Origin: Myripristis murdjan
Lineage: Eukaryota > Chordata > Actinopteri > Holocentriformes > Holocentridae
Assembly: GCF_902150065.1 (NCBI RefSeq)
Contig: NC_043990.1
Span: forward strand, 2,257,117 to 2,321,116
Direction of reading: 5' to 3'
Length of the DNA: 64,000 bases
Shown here: in pieces, positions 41,420-53,280 of the stretch
Layout: each line of letters opens with the position of its first letter
How positions within the stretch are numbered: the stretch's first letter is position 1
The notes under the pieces: model-generated
The model's database searches: none
Seen by the model: only the letters and a program-made list of their open reading frames with translations
What the model was told of the DNA's origin: nothing
Program-made: the position numbers and the translations under genes

Positions 41420-42560
41420 GGAGAGGAACTGATCTGACTCAACAGCTGCAGAGACACCAGAGGTTTCACTGAAGAGACAGTAATCAGTTAAAATAATAAT
41501 TTTCTTCATGAAAATACTATAATTACTTCAGGTAATCATATACCAATAACATACAGTACACAACACCCCCCTTAGTTTTAGAAAGATTAAATTAGAGTTT
41601 GAAACAGGATCAGTGTCTATAACACTTCAGTGAAACTGAGAGTTGAAAGAATTTTGAATATTTCATTTGAAATTTCCCAGAAAACTATATTTGAATATAT
41701 ATTATGAGACCTTTATACAACAATCAGAATTTAGATAATCTTTTGAAATTGTGGCATTCCTTTAAATTCATGGTGTTGTTCAATCATGCCAACACTCAAG
41801 TGTTATCACTGCATCAGAAAAACATAACTATAACAAATAACACTTTTCAATTAATGAGTTAAACAACATTTTTAAAGATCTGTGAAGCAGACATCAATTC
41901 AGAAATGTGATCATCCAGCCCAGTGACTCTCATTTGACTTTTCAGCTAACCATCCATTCAAATGTTTCCTCTTCACCCTCTTAAAACAAGAATTCTTTAA
42001 AACAGGCCTTGAGTAAAATAATATATCATGATCCTAAACCTTTGTATTCACATTTTGCAGCTAATTAGGAAATGGCAATAAATCAAGGATGTACTTTGTC
42101 ATCCCTTTTATTTACTTCAGTACATCAGTCCTTTGTAGAGGCTTCATGCACACACAGTATTTCAAGCATGAAAATTATAAATCAAATTTATGATCTGCCC
42201 ATATGCAGATCATACTGTGTTTTATTTTTATGATTGTCAATTGTGAAAATGATGTTTTGGCTATATGAGAGCAATTTTAGCTCCAGTCATAAAAGCAGTA
42301 AGAAATAAGATGGAAAGATGCAAATACTATGCCTAGGAAGCATTCTTAAATGAACTGATGCTTTTCCAGAAATTTGACACTCCGGTATTTTGAAATTTTA
42401 TAAAACATTATGTATGCCAGCTGAGCCTAAACTCTATCCTCTCCTCCATCCCCATGTTACAAAATCAGTGTAGATCAGGACAAACAACCGAGCATCATGA
42501 GGCAACTGTTATTTTTGTAATAATAAATGTAAGGACACAACTTATTTGGTAAAAAGATTT
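41420..42560. other. Intergenic between VB4 and C3, no gene seen
   Basis: AT-rich, paralogous to 29340-30334. The C3 polyadenylation signal is at 42561-42566 (minus) and a GA tract at 42637-42673. Confidence 0.65.
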
Positions 42561-42634
42561 TTTATTATTATTTTAACATATATAGAGTATCAGCATTACA
42601 GCAAGAAAAATAAATGATTATTTAAAGATTTAAT

Positions 42635-42668
<34 letters not shown>

Positions 42669-42747
42669 GAGAGACATGAGGCAGAGTGCAGAGTGAGAGC
42701 AGCTGCAGAGTGAAACCAGTAGCAGAAGTCCCAGTGAGTCAGGTCAG

Positions 42748-43076
42748 TTACTGGGGACACTGGTCTCTCCTCAGTGTCTCGGTCTGCGGAGACTGGGAGC
42801 CCTGGGTGGCCTCACAGGTGACAGAGCCCAGCTTGCTCCACTGGTCTGCAGTGAGCCTCAGGGTGCTGCTCCAGCTGTAGAGGCCGTCCTTCTCCAGCAC
42901 CCCGGGGCTCCTGCTCTGCTCCCAGCTGCTGCTGCTGCTGCTGCTGCCGTCCACCTTCCAGGCCAGCCTCCAGTCTGAGGGGAAGCCCTTGTTGGCCAGG
43001 CACATGAGCGTGGCCCTCCCCTGCTGCAGCTCCTCTCTGGAGGGGGGCAGCACCGTCAGGGTGGGAGGGGCGTCAC
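42748..43076 (-). CDS. Ig light chain constant domain, IgL1 type (C3)
   Basis: Same length as C1, with seven Ser codons after WKVDG. It differs by [10 protein letters not shown] for [10 protein letters not shown] and [16 protein letters not shown] at the end, so it mixes features of C1 and C2. Splice acceptor, both intradomain cysteines and the terminal cysteine are present. Its cassette shares the Rex3-like insertion with cassette 1, which points to a more recent common origin with C1. Confidence 0.97.
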
Positions 43077-43174
43077 CTAGGAGACACCAATCAGCTTAGA
43101 GGGCGGGAAATAAGCAGCTGGCAGTCAGTCAGCGGGCAGTTGGACACCTTTACTGTGTGAGAGTCCATTTTCCC

Positions 43175-43276
43175 CTTTAAGGACTTTCTGTCAGATGCTT
43201 TTTATGCTCCAGCAGTCACTCACTCACACCCTGTTTCACTTCCCTTTAAGAAGCCTCTCATGCACATCAGCACAGA
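43175..43276 (-). promoter_or_regulatory. Candidate enhancer module (J-C intron 3)
   Basis: GGAAGTGAAA on minus at 43234-43243; E-box CAGATG and kappaB-like AGGACTTTCT retained. Confidence 0.6.
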
Positions 43277-43982
43277 AAGAGTCCTCATATGAACACAAAT
43301 ACATCAATACACATAACAGATAAAAATAAAGATGATTTATCACTCATCCCTTATGCCATGTTTCTTAAATAATTTAAGGAATAGAAACAAACTCGAAATT
43401 TCACAGTTTCAATAATTTACAGGTTTTCCCGCACAAATTGTGTTTTGTAGTAAGTCAACATCAATGCACACTAAAATAGTGGCTGTTTTCAAGAAAACTG
43501 AACAGGAGCATTTATAATGGAGATAAACTTTTGTTGAGCATTTTCAGGCAAAACGTTGTTAGAGCCACAAAATTCTATTCATCAAAACTGATTTCATGAG
43601 ATGAAATTAAAAATCTGAAATTTGGCTACATTTACATTTAAATTAATTTCCATTCAGCTTCACATGCCATGTAAAAATACTAAATGAAAATCAGTATGGT
43701 TAAACAGTCTGAAGGAACCAAAGCTTTGCATTCAACTTTTCTAACTTTGAAGCAGGTCAGTTTTAAACAGTTTTTGAAATTTATAATGAAAAGTCTAAAG
43801 AAGTACTGAGTCACACTAAGTGGTTAAAGAGAAAAACAGGAAAGAAAAAACAGTGACTATAAGTGATGGAAATTAGCAAAATACATGTTAAAACCAACCA
43901 CTAACACTCACACAGAAGAATAAAATTAACCCAGCAGCAGTAACAAAATTACATGATGTTTAATATTTGTGCAGAAACTTAC

Positions 43983-44020
43983 TTCCAAACTCCAGTCTGG
44001 TTCCTCCACCAAAAGTCAAC
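43983..44020 (-). CDS. Ig light chain J segment (J3-2)
   Basis: Encodes [12 protein letters not shown]; the C-terminal LEFG in place of LDVG marks both J segments of cassette 3. Donor GGAA|GTAAGT. Confidence 0.95.
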
Positions 44021-44059
44021 CACAGTGATACAAACTCATTGAGCCGCCGTACAAAAACC
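44021..44059 (-). other. 23-bp-spacer recombination signal, J3-2
   Basis: Heptamer 44021-44027, nonamer 44051-44059. Confidence 0.95.
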
Positions 44060-44412
44060 TCTGACTGTAGAGAGACACGGCTCTCTCACTTTGTCAGAGA
44101 AAGCAACAACTACAAGCCCTCAAGATGCCACTTTAAAGAAATAATCTGGAATAAATCCTCTCTCTTTTCGTTCTAATGAACTTCAATGAAAATAACTTAA
44201 ATTAACTGAATTATAAAGAAATTGGATCAATCATTTCGATTCAGTTTTTCAAAATCTTCTCTGATTTCACAACTTCGAAATCACTTTTTGCTTAAAATCA
44301 GATATTAACACGGAAAAACAAGTATGGCAGTTGATTTCATGAAGTGTAAATAATATGAAAATGTAAATCTTTTTCTAATGGATTGATAAGAACATTAAAT
44401 AATTAAACTTAC

Positions 44413-44450
44413 TTCCAAACTCCAGTCTGGTTCCTCCACCAAAAGTCCTC
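44413..44450 (-). CDS. Ig light chain J segment (J3-1)
   Basis: Encodes [12 protein letters not shown]; Arg at the first full codon is unusual for this J set, where Trp, Tyr or Leu is found. Donor GGAA|GTAAGT. Confidence 0.95.
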
Positions 44451-44489
44451 CACAGTGATACAAACTCATTGAGCCGCCGTACAAAAACC
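44451..44489 (-). other. 23-bp-spacer recombination signal, J3-1
   Basis: Heptamer 44451-44457, nonamer 44481-44489. Confidence 0.95.
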
Positions 44490-44697
44490 TCTGACTGTAG
44501 AGAGACACGGCTCTCTCACTTTGAAAACAACAAACTCTCCTCAGTCTCAGCCACCAAACCTGACCAGTTGATGGAACAATCAGCTAAACTATCAATCTTT
44601 ACCAATTTCAAACCCTCATTAATTTGATTTTTGCAGGATCTTGTAAAACTTGTAAAGTGATATTCATGTCTTTCCAAGTCAATAAAACAGAAAAACA

Positions 44698-44984
44698 CTT
44701 TACAGTAAGAGTACAACAATTAACGTTAGTTAACGTTAGTTTATACCGTAATGGTTAATTAACTGTTAGTTAATGATTATTATGGCATTTACTAATGTTA
44801 ATAATATCTACAATAACCCTTAAATAACATAAATTAATACCTAAGCATGAACAGCATTAGTAAACAATTCTTAGACACATTAGTTAACGGTTAGTTAACT
44901 ACTTAATGTTCCTTATCTGTTACTTAATGTTTTTTACGGCATTAACTAATGTTAATTGTTGTACTGTTAATGTAAAGTGTTACC
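44698..44984. mobile_element. MITE, absent from cassette 1
   Basis: The ends are inverted repeats (CTTTACAGTAAGAGTACAAC and complement of TGTACTGTTAATGTAAAG) and the interior is rich in TTAGTTAA motifs. AAAACA flanks both sides (44692-44697, 44985-44990). Cassette 1 at about 8070 has the empty site, AGAAAAACATTTTG. Confidence 0.7.
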
Positions 44985-45021
44985 AAAACATTTTTTAAAA
45001 ACATCTTTAGAATCATCAGAC

Positions 45022-45920
45022 TAAACTTCATTCATTCATTCATTTTTTGCCTCTTTTCCGGAGCCGGGTTGTGGCAGCTGCGAGCTGAGGAGGTTAACCC
45101 AGATGGTCTTTTCCAGGGCCACATCCACCAGCTCCTCCTGGGGGATCCCAAGGTGTTCCCAGGCCAGCCAGGATACATAATCTCCTGTTAGCGTGTCCTG
45201 GGTCTACCCTGGGGCCTCTTTCCAGGTGGTCATGCCCAGAACACCTCCACCGGGAGGTGACCAGGTAGCGTCCTGACTAGATCCCTGAACCACTTCAGTC
45301 GGCTCCTTTAAATGTGGAGGAGAAGCGGCTCTACTTCGATGTCCTCATACTATCCCTAAGGGTGCACCCGGGCACCCTGCAGAGGAAACTCTGCTGCTGG
45401 TACCTGCGATCTCATTTTTTCGGTCAGTACCCAGAGCTTGTGACCACTGGTGAGGGTTGGAACAAAGATCAACCAGTAAATCAAGAGCCTTCCCTTCTGG
45501 CTCAGCTCCTTCTTCACTATGACGGTCCAGTACAGCGACTGCACAACTGCTGCCGCTGCCCCGATCTGCCTGTGGATCTCCCGCTCCATTCTCACCTAAC
45601 TCGTCAATAAAACCCCAAGATACTTGAACTCCTGCACTTGAGGAAGCCACTCACTCTCCACTCGGAGAGGGCAAAACACCTTTTTTCTGTCAGAGAAACA
45701 TGGCCTTGGACTAAGAGCTGCTGATCATCATCCTGACCGCTTCACACTTGGCTGCAAACTGCCTCAGTGCATGCTGGGAGGTCACAGGCTGATGAGGCCA
45801 GCAGGACCACATCATCTGCAAAGAGCAGGGATGAAATCCTGTGGTCACTAAACTGACTGCGCATTGAAATTCTGTCCATAAAGATCACAAACAGAAGACA
45901 AGGAGCAGCCCTAATCAAAA
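45022..45920 (-). mobile_element. LINE 3' fragment, Rex3/RTE-like (copy of 8099-9010)
   Basis: Same truncation and same flanks as the copy in cassette 1, but with a shorter (AATG)n tail (three units). Encodes the same end domain, e.g. GRLLIYWLIFVPTLTSGHKL on minus. Paralogous by duplication, not an independent insertion. Confidence 0.8.
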
Positions 45921-46319
45921 CTAAACTTGCTTAAATATAATTGTAGATCTATCTTTTCCAAGAATTTGTTTGAATTGGTTTGAAAAATCCTTGGTTTGTT
46001 AATATGGGAATCCTTACAGATATTGTTTGTCATGTCTTTTCTCATGATGGTGAATTAGATCACAATAACATTTTCAACACAGTGAATAAAGCCTAAATTG
46101 ATGGAATATAACTGGATGAATGTGACATGAATATTGAGCTCATTCCAGGGTCTCATAGTCTCCTTAAGATCAGAGAGTTCTGCTGTGCCTGGAAAAATCC
46201 TCATGGACAGAGTGTTGTTCAGCTTCCTGACCTGAGGCTGAATGGAGTCCAGCAAGATTTGTATGTCTCTGTGTGTGTATGTGTGTGTGTGTGTGGCCCT
46301 TGTTTTTATTCAGTTGAAT

Positions 46320-48051
46320 GATTTTTTAATTAATCATTTAATCATTGAGAAGTTTCAGTCTGGCTTTAGGATGAATCACAGTACAGAGACTGCGGTGTTA
46401 AAATTTTTTAATGACCTCAGGTGCAATTTGGACACACACAAGCTTTCAGTCCTTGTGCTACTGGATCTAAGCGCTGCTTTCGATACAGTTGATCACACTA
46501 TTCTTTTAAATAGACTCAGACACCTGGTCGGCCTCTCTGGCACTGTTCTTAAGTGGTTCACTTCCTATCTCACAGCGAGAAAATTCATGGTAAGTTTGGA
46601 TACATGCTCCTCAAGAATACATGAGATAAAATGTGGTGTGCCCCAAGGATCAATTTTAGGCCCCATTCTTTTTAATTTATATATGCTCCCACTTGGCAGT
46701 GTCATCAGCATGGGATCAATTTTCACAGCTATGTTGATGACACACAGCTGTATATTTCCATGTCTCCTGATGACACAGGGCCACTTGATGCCCTTTTTAA
46801 CTGTATTTTAGACATCAAATCCTTGATGGCAGAAAACTTCCTGCAGCTCAACCAGGACAAAACTGAAGTTTTAATCATCGGTCCTGAGGCCCAGAGAGTG
46901 AAACTTTTACCAAAACTACAAACACTGTCTTTAAATCCATCCAATCACGTAAAAAATCTGGGCGTCATTTTTGACTCCGAGCTTAATTTTATTCCACACA
47001 TTAAACATGTTACAAAAACAGGATTTTATCATTTAAAAGATATAGCCAGAGTCCGCCCGTTTCTCTCTCGGGCAAATACAGAGATGCTTATGCATGCCTT
47101 TATCTCCAGTCGTATTGACTATTGCAATGCTCTGCTTTCTGGTCTTCCTAAAAGAAACATTACAAGTTTACAACTGCTACAGAACTCAGCTGCACAAGTG
47201 CTGATGAGGACCAGAAGGCAGGCGCATATTACACCGGTTTTAGAATCACTGCATTGGCTCCCTGTATGTTTCAGGATTGATTTTAAGGTTCTCTTAATAG
47301 TTTTTAAATGTCTTAGGGGTCTTGGGCCTTCTTATCTTTCTGAATTGCTTTTACCTTATGAACCCTTGCGGAACCTCAGGTCTTCCGACACCGGCCTGTT
47401 ATCTATTCCCAGAATAAAAACACGAACACATGGTGAGGCATCTTTCCAGTTTTATGGCCCCCAACTTTGGAACAGCCTGCCGGAGGACCTGAGGGCCGCA
47501 GAGAAAGTTGATATTTTTAAAAACAGGCTCAAGACCCAACTATTTAATTTGGCTTTTAACTCATGCTCTTAATATACTCTGTCTTTTAACATGGCTTTTA
47601 TTTAATGTTCTTTTTATACACTATACCTTTTGTTTTGGCTTTTAAAGAAATGTTCTTATATCGTTATACATGCTTATTTTAGCTTTTATTAATGTTCTTA
47701 TATATTTTTATCTTATATGCTTTTATTTCTCTATATACTTTTATATTCTTATCTCATTTGTTTTCATACTTTTATCCCATATATCCAGTGTTTCCTCAGT
47801 GGGGGCCCTCTGCGCTGGGGGCTGTTATCGGCTGGGGCTGGGATGTCTCTTCTCGTGGGGCACACCGGCTGGGGTGGGTGGGGGATCTGTGACACTGTGG
47901 TGGTGCCCCGCTGCAGCGCCATGGGTCCACTGCCTACCTGTGGTTTGGTGGGCCCCTGGGCTGTGGCATTCTGGCTTGGGCCGTGGGCAGCCCCCAGCGT
48001 AGATGGCAGCGTTTCCTGACCTGGTTCCTCTGTACTCAGCCAAACAAACAT

Positions 48052-48088
<37 letters not shown>

Positions 48089-48258
48089 GCGCGCGCGCGT
48101 GCGTGTGTGTGTGTGTGTGTGCGAGAGAATCATGCGGTGGGGGTGTAGGGGTTGGGGGCGGGGGGTGTTTTTAACATGTAAAGCACTTTGTGCTACATTT
48201 CATGTATGAAAAGTGCTCTATAAATAAAGTTTTGATTGATTGATTGATTGATTGATTG
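46320..48258 (+). mobile_element. LINE, L2/Maui-like, 5'-truncated
   Basis: Reverse transcriptase part: FQSGFRMNHSTETAVLKF, LLDLSAAFDTVDHTILLNRL, CGVPQGSILGPILFNLY, then after a frameshift near 46710 the catalytic SYVDDTQLYIS (codons 46730-46741) and KNLGVIFDSELNFIPHI, ending LKTQLFNLAFN. A long 3' UTR contains a GT tract at 48053-48120 and ends AAGCACTTTGTGCTACATTT plus ATAAATAAAG(TTTGATTGATTG) repeats, the usual L2 tail. Only one clear frameshift in the RT, so fairly young. Confidence 0.88.
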
Positions 48259-48524
48259 TCGAGGGAGGGCCCCCTAACCTGTAAATAATGTGCTGGGGGC
48301 TTTGGAGATCATGTCGTCCTGTGCAGGAACAAGCCACATGGTGGCGCTGGTTGGGAAGTCGACTCTCAGCAGGTTGGAGGTCGGCATGAAAAGGTCAAAT
48401 ATGAACAGAACTGGGTCCTGAGTCACGGAGCAGGATCAGTGATTGAGCGAGCTAACTTGTAGCTTCAACCTGGTTTAACAGGGTCACGGACGAGGCTCAC
48501 CTCAAGTCCAGCTGGGTCGCCATG
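48259..48524. other. Spacer between L2 element and VB5 3' flank
   Basis: No gene seen. It leads into the uninterrupted GGGTCGCCATGGTAAC site that carries the hAT-like remnant in cassette 1. Confidence 0.5.
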
Positions 48525-49056
48525 GTAACTGATGTCACAGAACTAACCTGCTGCGGCTCGGTTTTTGTCCAGGCTTTCTGATCCAGACAGGTAAAGGCTC
48601 AACCAATCAGCTGACAAATCAGCTGTTTGGAGAGATGCAGGGATCATTCCTACAGGATCCTAGTGAGGACAAAAATGCTGTTTTCAAATGGAGGCAACAG
48701 TTGACCTGCCATACGGTGTGTGATGTTCAGACGGAGACGTGTGAACACACCAGCAGAATCATTTTTCTCTTTAATTTAAACTGAAATACTTTATTATGCA
48801 CTGTTTGAATTTTCTGAGTTTGATTTTACAAAAGAATTTCTGAACTCAAAAAAGTTGGAAAAGATTGAAAAAAAAAAACAAAACAAAAGGCCACTGTGAA
48901 ATGTGAAAAAAATGGGAAGAATGTAGCAATGTCTTACACTTCAAATTTTTACGAAAAAAAAAATCTGTTCTGACTTTGTGTCTTTTAAGGAAAGTCTCTA
49001 GTGTTTCATTGTCTCTGCAGCTGTTAAGTCAGATCAGTTCCTCTCCAGCTGAGGGA

Positions 49057-49084
49057 GGTTTTTGTACGACATTGTTTCACTGTG
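49057..49084 (-). other. 12-bp-spacer recombination signal, VB5
   Basis: Heptamer 49078-49084, spacer with ACGACATTGTTT on plus, nonamer 49057-49065. Confidence 0.95.
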
Positions 49085-49652
49085 TGAACGGCCAGCTGCT
49101 ACTCTGCTGACAGTAGTAAACTCCTGAATCTTCAGCCTGGACTCCACTGATGGTCAGAGTGTAGTCAGATCCAGATCCACTTCCAGTAAAACGACTTGAA
49201 ACTCCAGACTGAAGGTTTGTGGCCTGATATATCAGGAGTTTAGGAGCTTCTCCAGGTTTCTGAAGGTACCAGGCAAGCCAGCCACCAACACTTGTACTGG
49301 CTTTACATCTGATAGAGACAGTCTGTCCCGGACTAACAGACTGAGATCCAGGAGACTGAGTCAGAGTGATTTCTCCTGATGAATCTGGAAAATATCCAAA
49401 AGAGCAGAAGGGTTATTGAGACAAATACAGCTTGGAGAAAGATGATGAATATGAAAACAGAAGAGGAGGATTTCTTTAACATGGAGAACAGATGGAAGAA
49501 GGTTAATGCTGCTGGTCTCAGTGTTTCTCCATCACAGCAGAAGATGATTGTGGTAAAGCTGGTTGCATCCTGAAGCCAAGTTTTCAGAAGAGAGTCTCAC
49601 CCTGAACAAGGAGCCCCAGGGTGCCCAGCAGGAGAATCTGTGACATCATCAT
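49085..49652 (-). CDS. Ig light chain V gene, VB family (VB5)
   Basis: Leader exon 49652-49601 ([17 protein letters not shown]), V exon 49384-49085, read through without a stop: [24 protein letters not shown]1 TSVGGW, WYLQK, CDR2 region [24 protein letters not shown]3 QQSSSWPF. Thr-Gly replaces Ser-Gly at SRFTGSG. Conserved residues and splice sites are intact. It can join cassette 3 by deletion. Its CDR3 equals that of VB4 although CDR1 and CDR2 differ. Confidence 0.93.
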
Positions 49653-49755
49653 TGTGCTGCTGGCGTGTCAGTGGCTCTGAAAGGCCTGGACAGCCACTGA
49701 TCAACACTGGCCTCTTAACGGGTGGAGAGCAGAGAGGCAGGACACATATGCAAAC
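49653..49755 (-). promoter_or_regulatory. VB5 promoter
   Basis: GTTTGCAT on minus at 49755-49748, same distance from the ATG as in VB1. Confidence 0.6.
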
Positions 49756-50550
49756 ACACACAACTATTTGAATGATCTTCCAGGGAACAGCGGACCCCCA
49801 AAACCTTGCTGAGAAGATAGAGGTGACTGTGAATAACAAAGGTCTTTCACATCTGAGCGGCAACAGAGAAAAACTGCTGAAGACAAGTGACTCATGACGA
49901 GGATAATGTGTTGAGAAACACCATGGTGAGAAGCTGGAATAGTGACTCCAATGCTGAAGGAACGGCTGGAGAAGCAGCTTGATTTAGGATGTGGAGGATT
50001 TGCCGTCAGTGTGAATGGAACCAGGGGCAGGTAGCTAGGTGAGCGCTTTCTGAGCTGAAGAGCAGATCAGAAAGAGCAGGAATCTCAGATCTTTAAAGGG
50101 AGAGGCAGTTTGCCAGGCTTTCAGATGGACTGAGAGACGGATACATCTGATGAATAAACATGAGGTGGGTGGGTTTGATTGGTCTCTGTCCATTTCAGTG
50201 AGAAGACCAGAACATTGTGAGGAGAACAACAGGTGGAATATGCAGGGGGAAGCAGACAGGTGGAAGTCTATGGTTGAGGCTCTGAATATGGAAGATGTGA
50301 GAAAAGTGAAGGAGGCCAGCAGAAACTTGGCTTGAGTGTGTGGGCGTTATGTGGGTGTTGTCAACCTCAGGGAATAATGTTGATAGAAATGGAGAGAAGA
50401 ACCAGTGTTGAGAGAAAGATGATGGGAAGGCAAAACGGACTCCTGATGTTGGAGGCCTCTATAGAGCAGAGACATTTTGGGACGTCTGGATGAGGCTTGG
50501 AGCAGCAGTCAGCTGCTTGGAGAAGAAGCTGATGCTCCTGAAGCATCAGG

Positions 50551-50654
50551 CTTTAAGGAGTTTCTGTCAGATGGTTTTTATGCTCCAGCAGTCACTCACT
50601 CACACACTGTTTCACTTCCCTTTAAGAGGCCTCTCATGCACATCAGCACACAAA
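50551..50654 (-). promoter_or_regulatory. Enhancer-like module, VB5-VA8 spacer copy
   Basis: GGAAGTGAAA on minus at 50610-50619 and CAGATG E-box; kappaB-like stretch AGGAGTTTCT as in the 12.5-kb copy. Confidence 0.55.
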
Positions 50655-51020
50655 CATGATATGAGCTGAAAACCTTTACATTACATAGTAGAAAACAAAT
50701 AATAAATAATAGATAGGGCAAATATATGATACTATTCAAAAACTTTCATCTGTTTATCAGTTCATATATCTTCCTTTATTTCAAGAAGAGGAAACAGAGG
50801 AAACATCAGATTTTTAACACATTTTAAAGTAAAACTATGTCTTTGATGATGTTGAAAGAGTTTAAAAGTCAGTGTAAAAGTACAACAATATAAAGGTTTA
50901 TTGTGTTAGTTAAGGGTTTTTTTCAGAAATTTGAAAAAGCAGCAATGAGGTTCTCAACATCCTGATGAGAGTAATGTGAGTCCCTGTTGGAGTGGGTCAG
51001 AGCATTTCCATAGAGAGCCA

Positions 51021-51145
51021 CTTTGCATCAGCAGCACCATGCTCCAGTGCTCTGGGAGAGTTTATAGTCCTGAGAGTTGAAGACTGGATGACTGACAGCT
51101 GTCCTTCATGACAACAGAAGCCCCAGAAATCCTCCTCATCCAAAC
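51021..51145 (+). promoter_or_regulatory. VA promoter and 5' UTR (V at 51146)
   Basis: CTTTGCAT 51021-51028; TATA-like 51061-51067; upstream ORF 51108-51149. Confidence 0.7.
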
Positions 51146-51619
51146 ATGACTTTGAGCTCCATCCTCATCTGGACTCTCCTCTGCTGCTGCTTGACAGGTA
51201 AAGTCCAGAGAATCAAAGTCCTCTCCTCTATGAAGATCCGTCCCTCTGAAATGAAGCGGAGAAAAGCATGACACTGCTTTGTGTTTTTGTCTGTGTGTCC
51301 TCAGAGTCCAGAGGCCAGGTCACAGTGACTCAGCCTGGAGCAGTGAGGGCTGCTCTGGGAGCCTCCGTCACCATCACATGTAAAACCAGCCCGAATGTTT
51401 ATGGTGGGAGCTATTTACACTGGTACCAACAGAAAGATGGAGAAATTCCCAAAATGCTCATTTATGTGGCTAGTAATCGAGCATCAGGGATTCCAGGTCG
51501 TTTTACAGGCAGTGGATCAGGGAGTGACTTCACTCTGACCATCAGTGGAGTCCAGGCTGAAGATGCAGCAGTTTACTACTGTCAGAGTGCTCACGTTATC
51601 AACAGTAAAGCTCTGTTCA
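51146..51619 (+). CDS. Ig light chain V gene, VA family (VA8)
   Basis: Exon 1 51146-51197, exon 2 51305-51619. Short CDR1 PNVYGGSY (8 residues) and LHWYQQ with His before Trp; framework 2 has PKMLIY; CDR2 region VASNRASG; germline CDR3 [12 protein letters not shown]. Intact. It lies 5' of cassette 3 but on the opposite strand, so joining inverts the segment between the two signals. Confidence 0.95.
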
Positions 51620-51647
51620 CACAGTGAAAAAGCGTCATACAAAAACC
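51620..51647 (+). other. 12-bp-spacer recombination signal, VA8
   Basis: Heptamer 51620-51626, spacer AAAAAGCGTCAT, nonamer 51639-51647. Confidence 0.95.
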
Positions 51648-51726
51648 TCCCTCAGTCAGACTGAACAGAAACTGAAGTGACTGCTGCAGCTGGAAGCTAC
51701 TGCAGGGACTGATACAGTTCACTGAG

Positions 51727-51727
51727 G

Positions 51728-51759
<32 letters not shown>

Positions 51760-52080
51760 ACACACACACACGGTTAATAAGAACATATCATCTTGTTGAT
51801 AGTGTCAGTGTCAGTTTTCCCTCTGAGCTTCAAACAGCCACCTCCCACCTCAATAAGCTGAAAGTTCCCCCAAATGAAGAGGACAGTTCCAGTGAAGAAG
51901 CCCAATCAGAAACATTCAAAGCACAACAACATGGAGCAAAGTGAACTGCCCTGATGCCGACCCCCAAACCACTGCTGAATGATCCAAACAGCTTATCCAT
52001 GCTGCTGCTGGAACATCTGGACTGTCAGGATCCAAACAGATCAGGATGATCATTCAGTCAGCTGGATCAAGAAGCCTCAT
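51727..52080. repeat. VA 3' flank after VA8, first copy
   Basis: CA tract (51727-51772) followed by the standard flank, then a segment shared with 39250-39500. Confidence 0.8.
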
Positions 52081-52203
52081 TTAGACAGAGGAAAGTCAAG
52101 AGAGACAAGAGCCGACTGGACCTGAATCAACATGTTCAACTGTTTAATTACAGGAAATGTACAATAGTAAAGAGGCAAATTTAGAGTTTTTTCTTTTACT
52201 GTG

Positions 52204-52221
52204 TCTATACAGTTATAAACC

Positions 52222-52298
<77 letters not shown>

Positions 52299-52560
52299 TT
52301 GATGAGAACATATCATCTTGTTCATAGTGTCAGTGTCAGTTTTCCCTCTGAGCTTCAAACAGCCACCTCCCACCTCAACAAGCTGAAAGTTCCCCCAAAT
52401 GAAGGGGACAGTTCCAGTGAAGAATCCCAAACAGAAACATTAAAAGCACAATAACATGGAGCAAAGTGAGCTGCCCTGATGCCGACCCCCAAACCACTGC
52501 TGAAGGACAGCCTGAAGTCTCTGAAAGTCCATTTTCATATCATAGTGGAATGAATGGAAA
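52204..52560. repeat. VA 3' flank, second tandem copy, starting in a CA tract
   Basis: A CA tract of about 45 units (52204-52297) leads directly into a second copy of GTTGATGAGAACATATCATC and the rest of the flank, with no V gene before it. This marks a recombination junction in the CA repeat. Confidence 0.8.
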
Positions 52561-53182
52561 CCAATGGCTGTAATTAAACGGAGGATAAATTATATGTGAG
52601 TTCTTAAATACATAATAAATGCTTTGGGAAAAGATCAGCAGAAACATTTTGCAGATTAGACACTGAACATTCAGAGCCACTGGGATGGTCCTTAAAGGTC
52701 TCATGTCTTCTTATGAGAAGTTGTGAGCTCAACTGGCCAACTGTAATTGGCTGATCTGTGGTTCCAGCCAGGTAATGTCACCACCTGTTGTGCTCTGCAG
52801 CAGATGACATCACCTGGAACCAGCCAATAGCATGTCACCAATTCATTGTCCAGATGTCCTCCAGCAGATGTCAGGCCTCACACAGATTTGGGTTTGGGGT
52901 TTGGGGACTTTAAGATTGATTTATTTTTTCTTTCCCTCATTCATTCATTGAGCTCAGAATTTCAGGTTAAAAAGTGAAATGTACCAATCAGTAGAGTATA
53001 ACACAACAAAGAAAGTAATGCTCTTTTCACTTGTTTCTGACATGTAAGTTGTTGACTTTTCTTAGTTTGTCCACAATGTGCAAAGAAAAGTGCAATAAAG
53101 CAGCTGTGAGTCAGACATCATGGAGAAAGCAAGAAACAGGATTTAATGAATCAAATGATATTAAACATGTATGCAGGACCTT

Positions 53183-53280
53183 TTTTCAACAATTAATTTT
53201 GGTTCTCCGCTAAAAGTCCAGAGAGCGACTGATCCATTGAAAACCTCATGGTTGTCAAGATGACATGGCTCTCTCACTGT
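53183..53280 (-). pseudogene. Decayed J segment and signal (psi-J c)
   Basis: The minus strand reads WTFSGEPKLIVE over 53220-53185. One Gly of FGxG survives; donor and heptamer are lost. Flank GACATGGCTCTCTCACT retained with one change. Confidence 0.75.
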
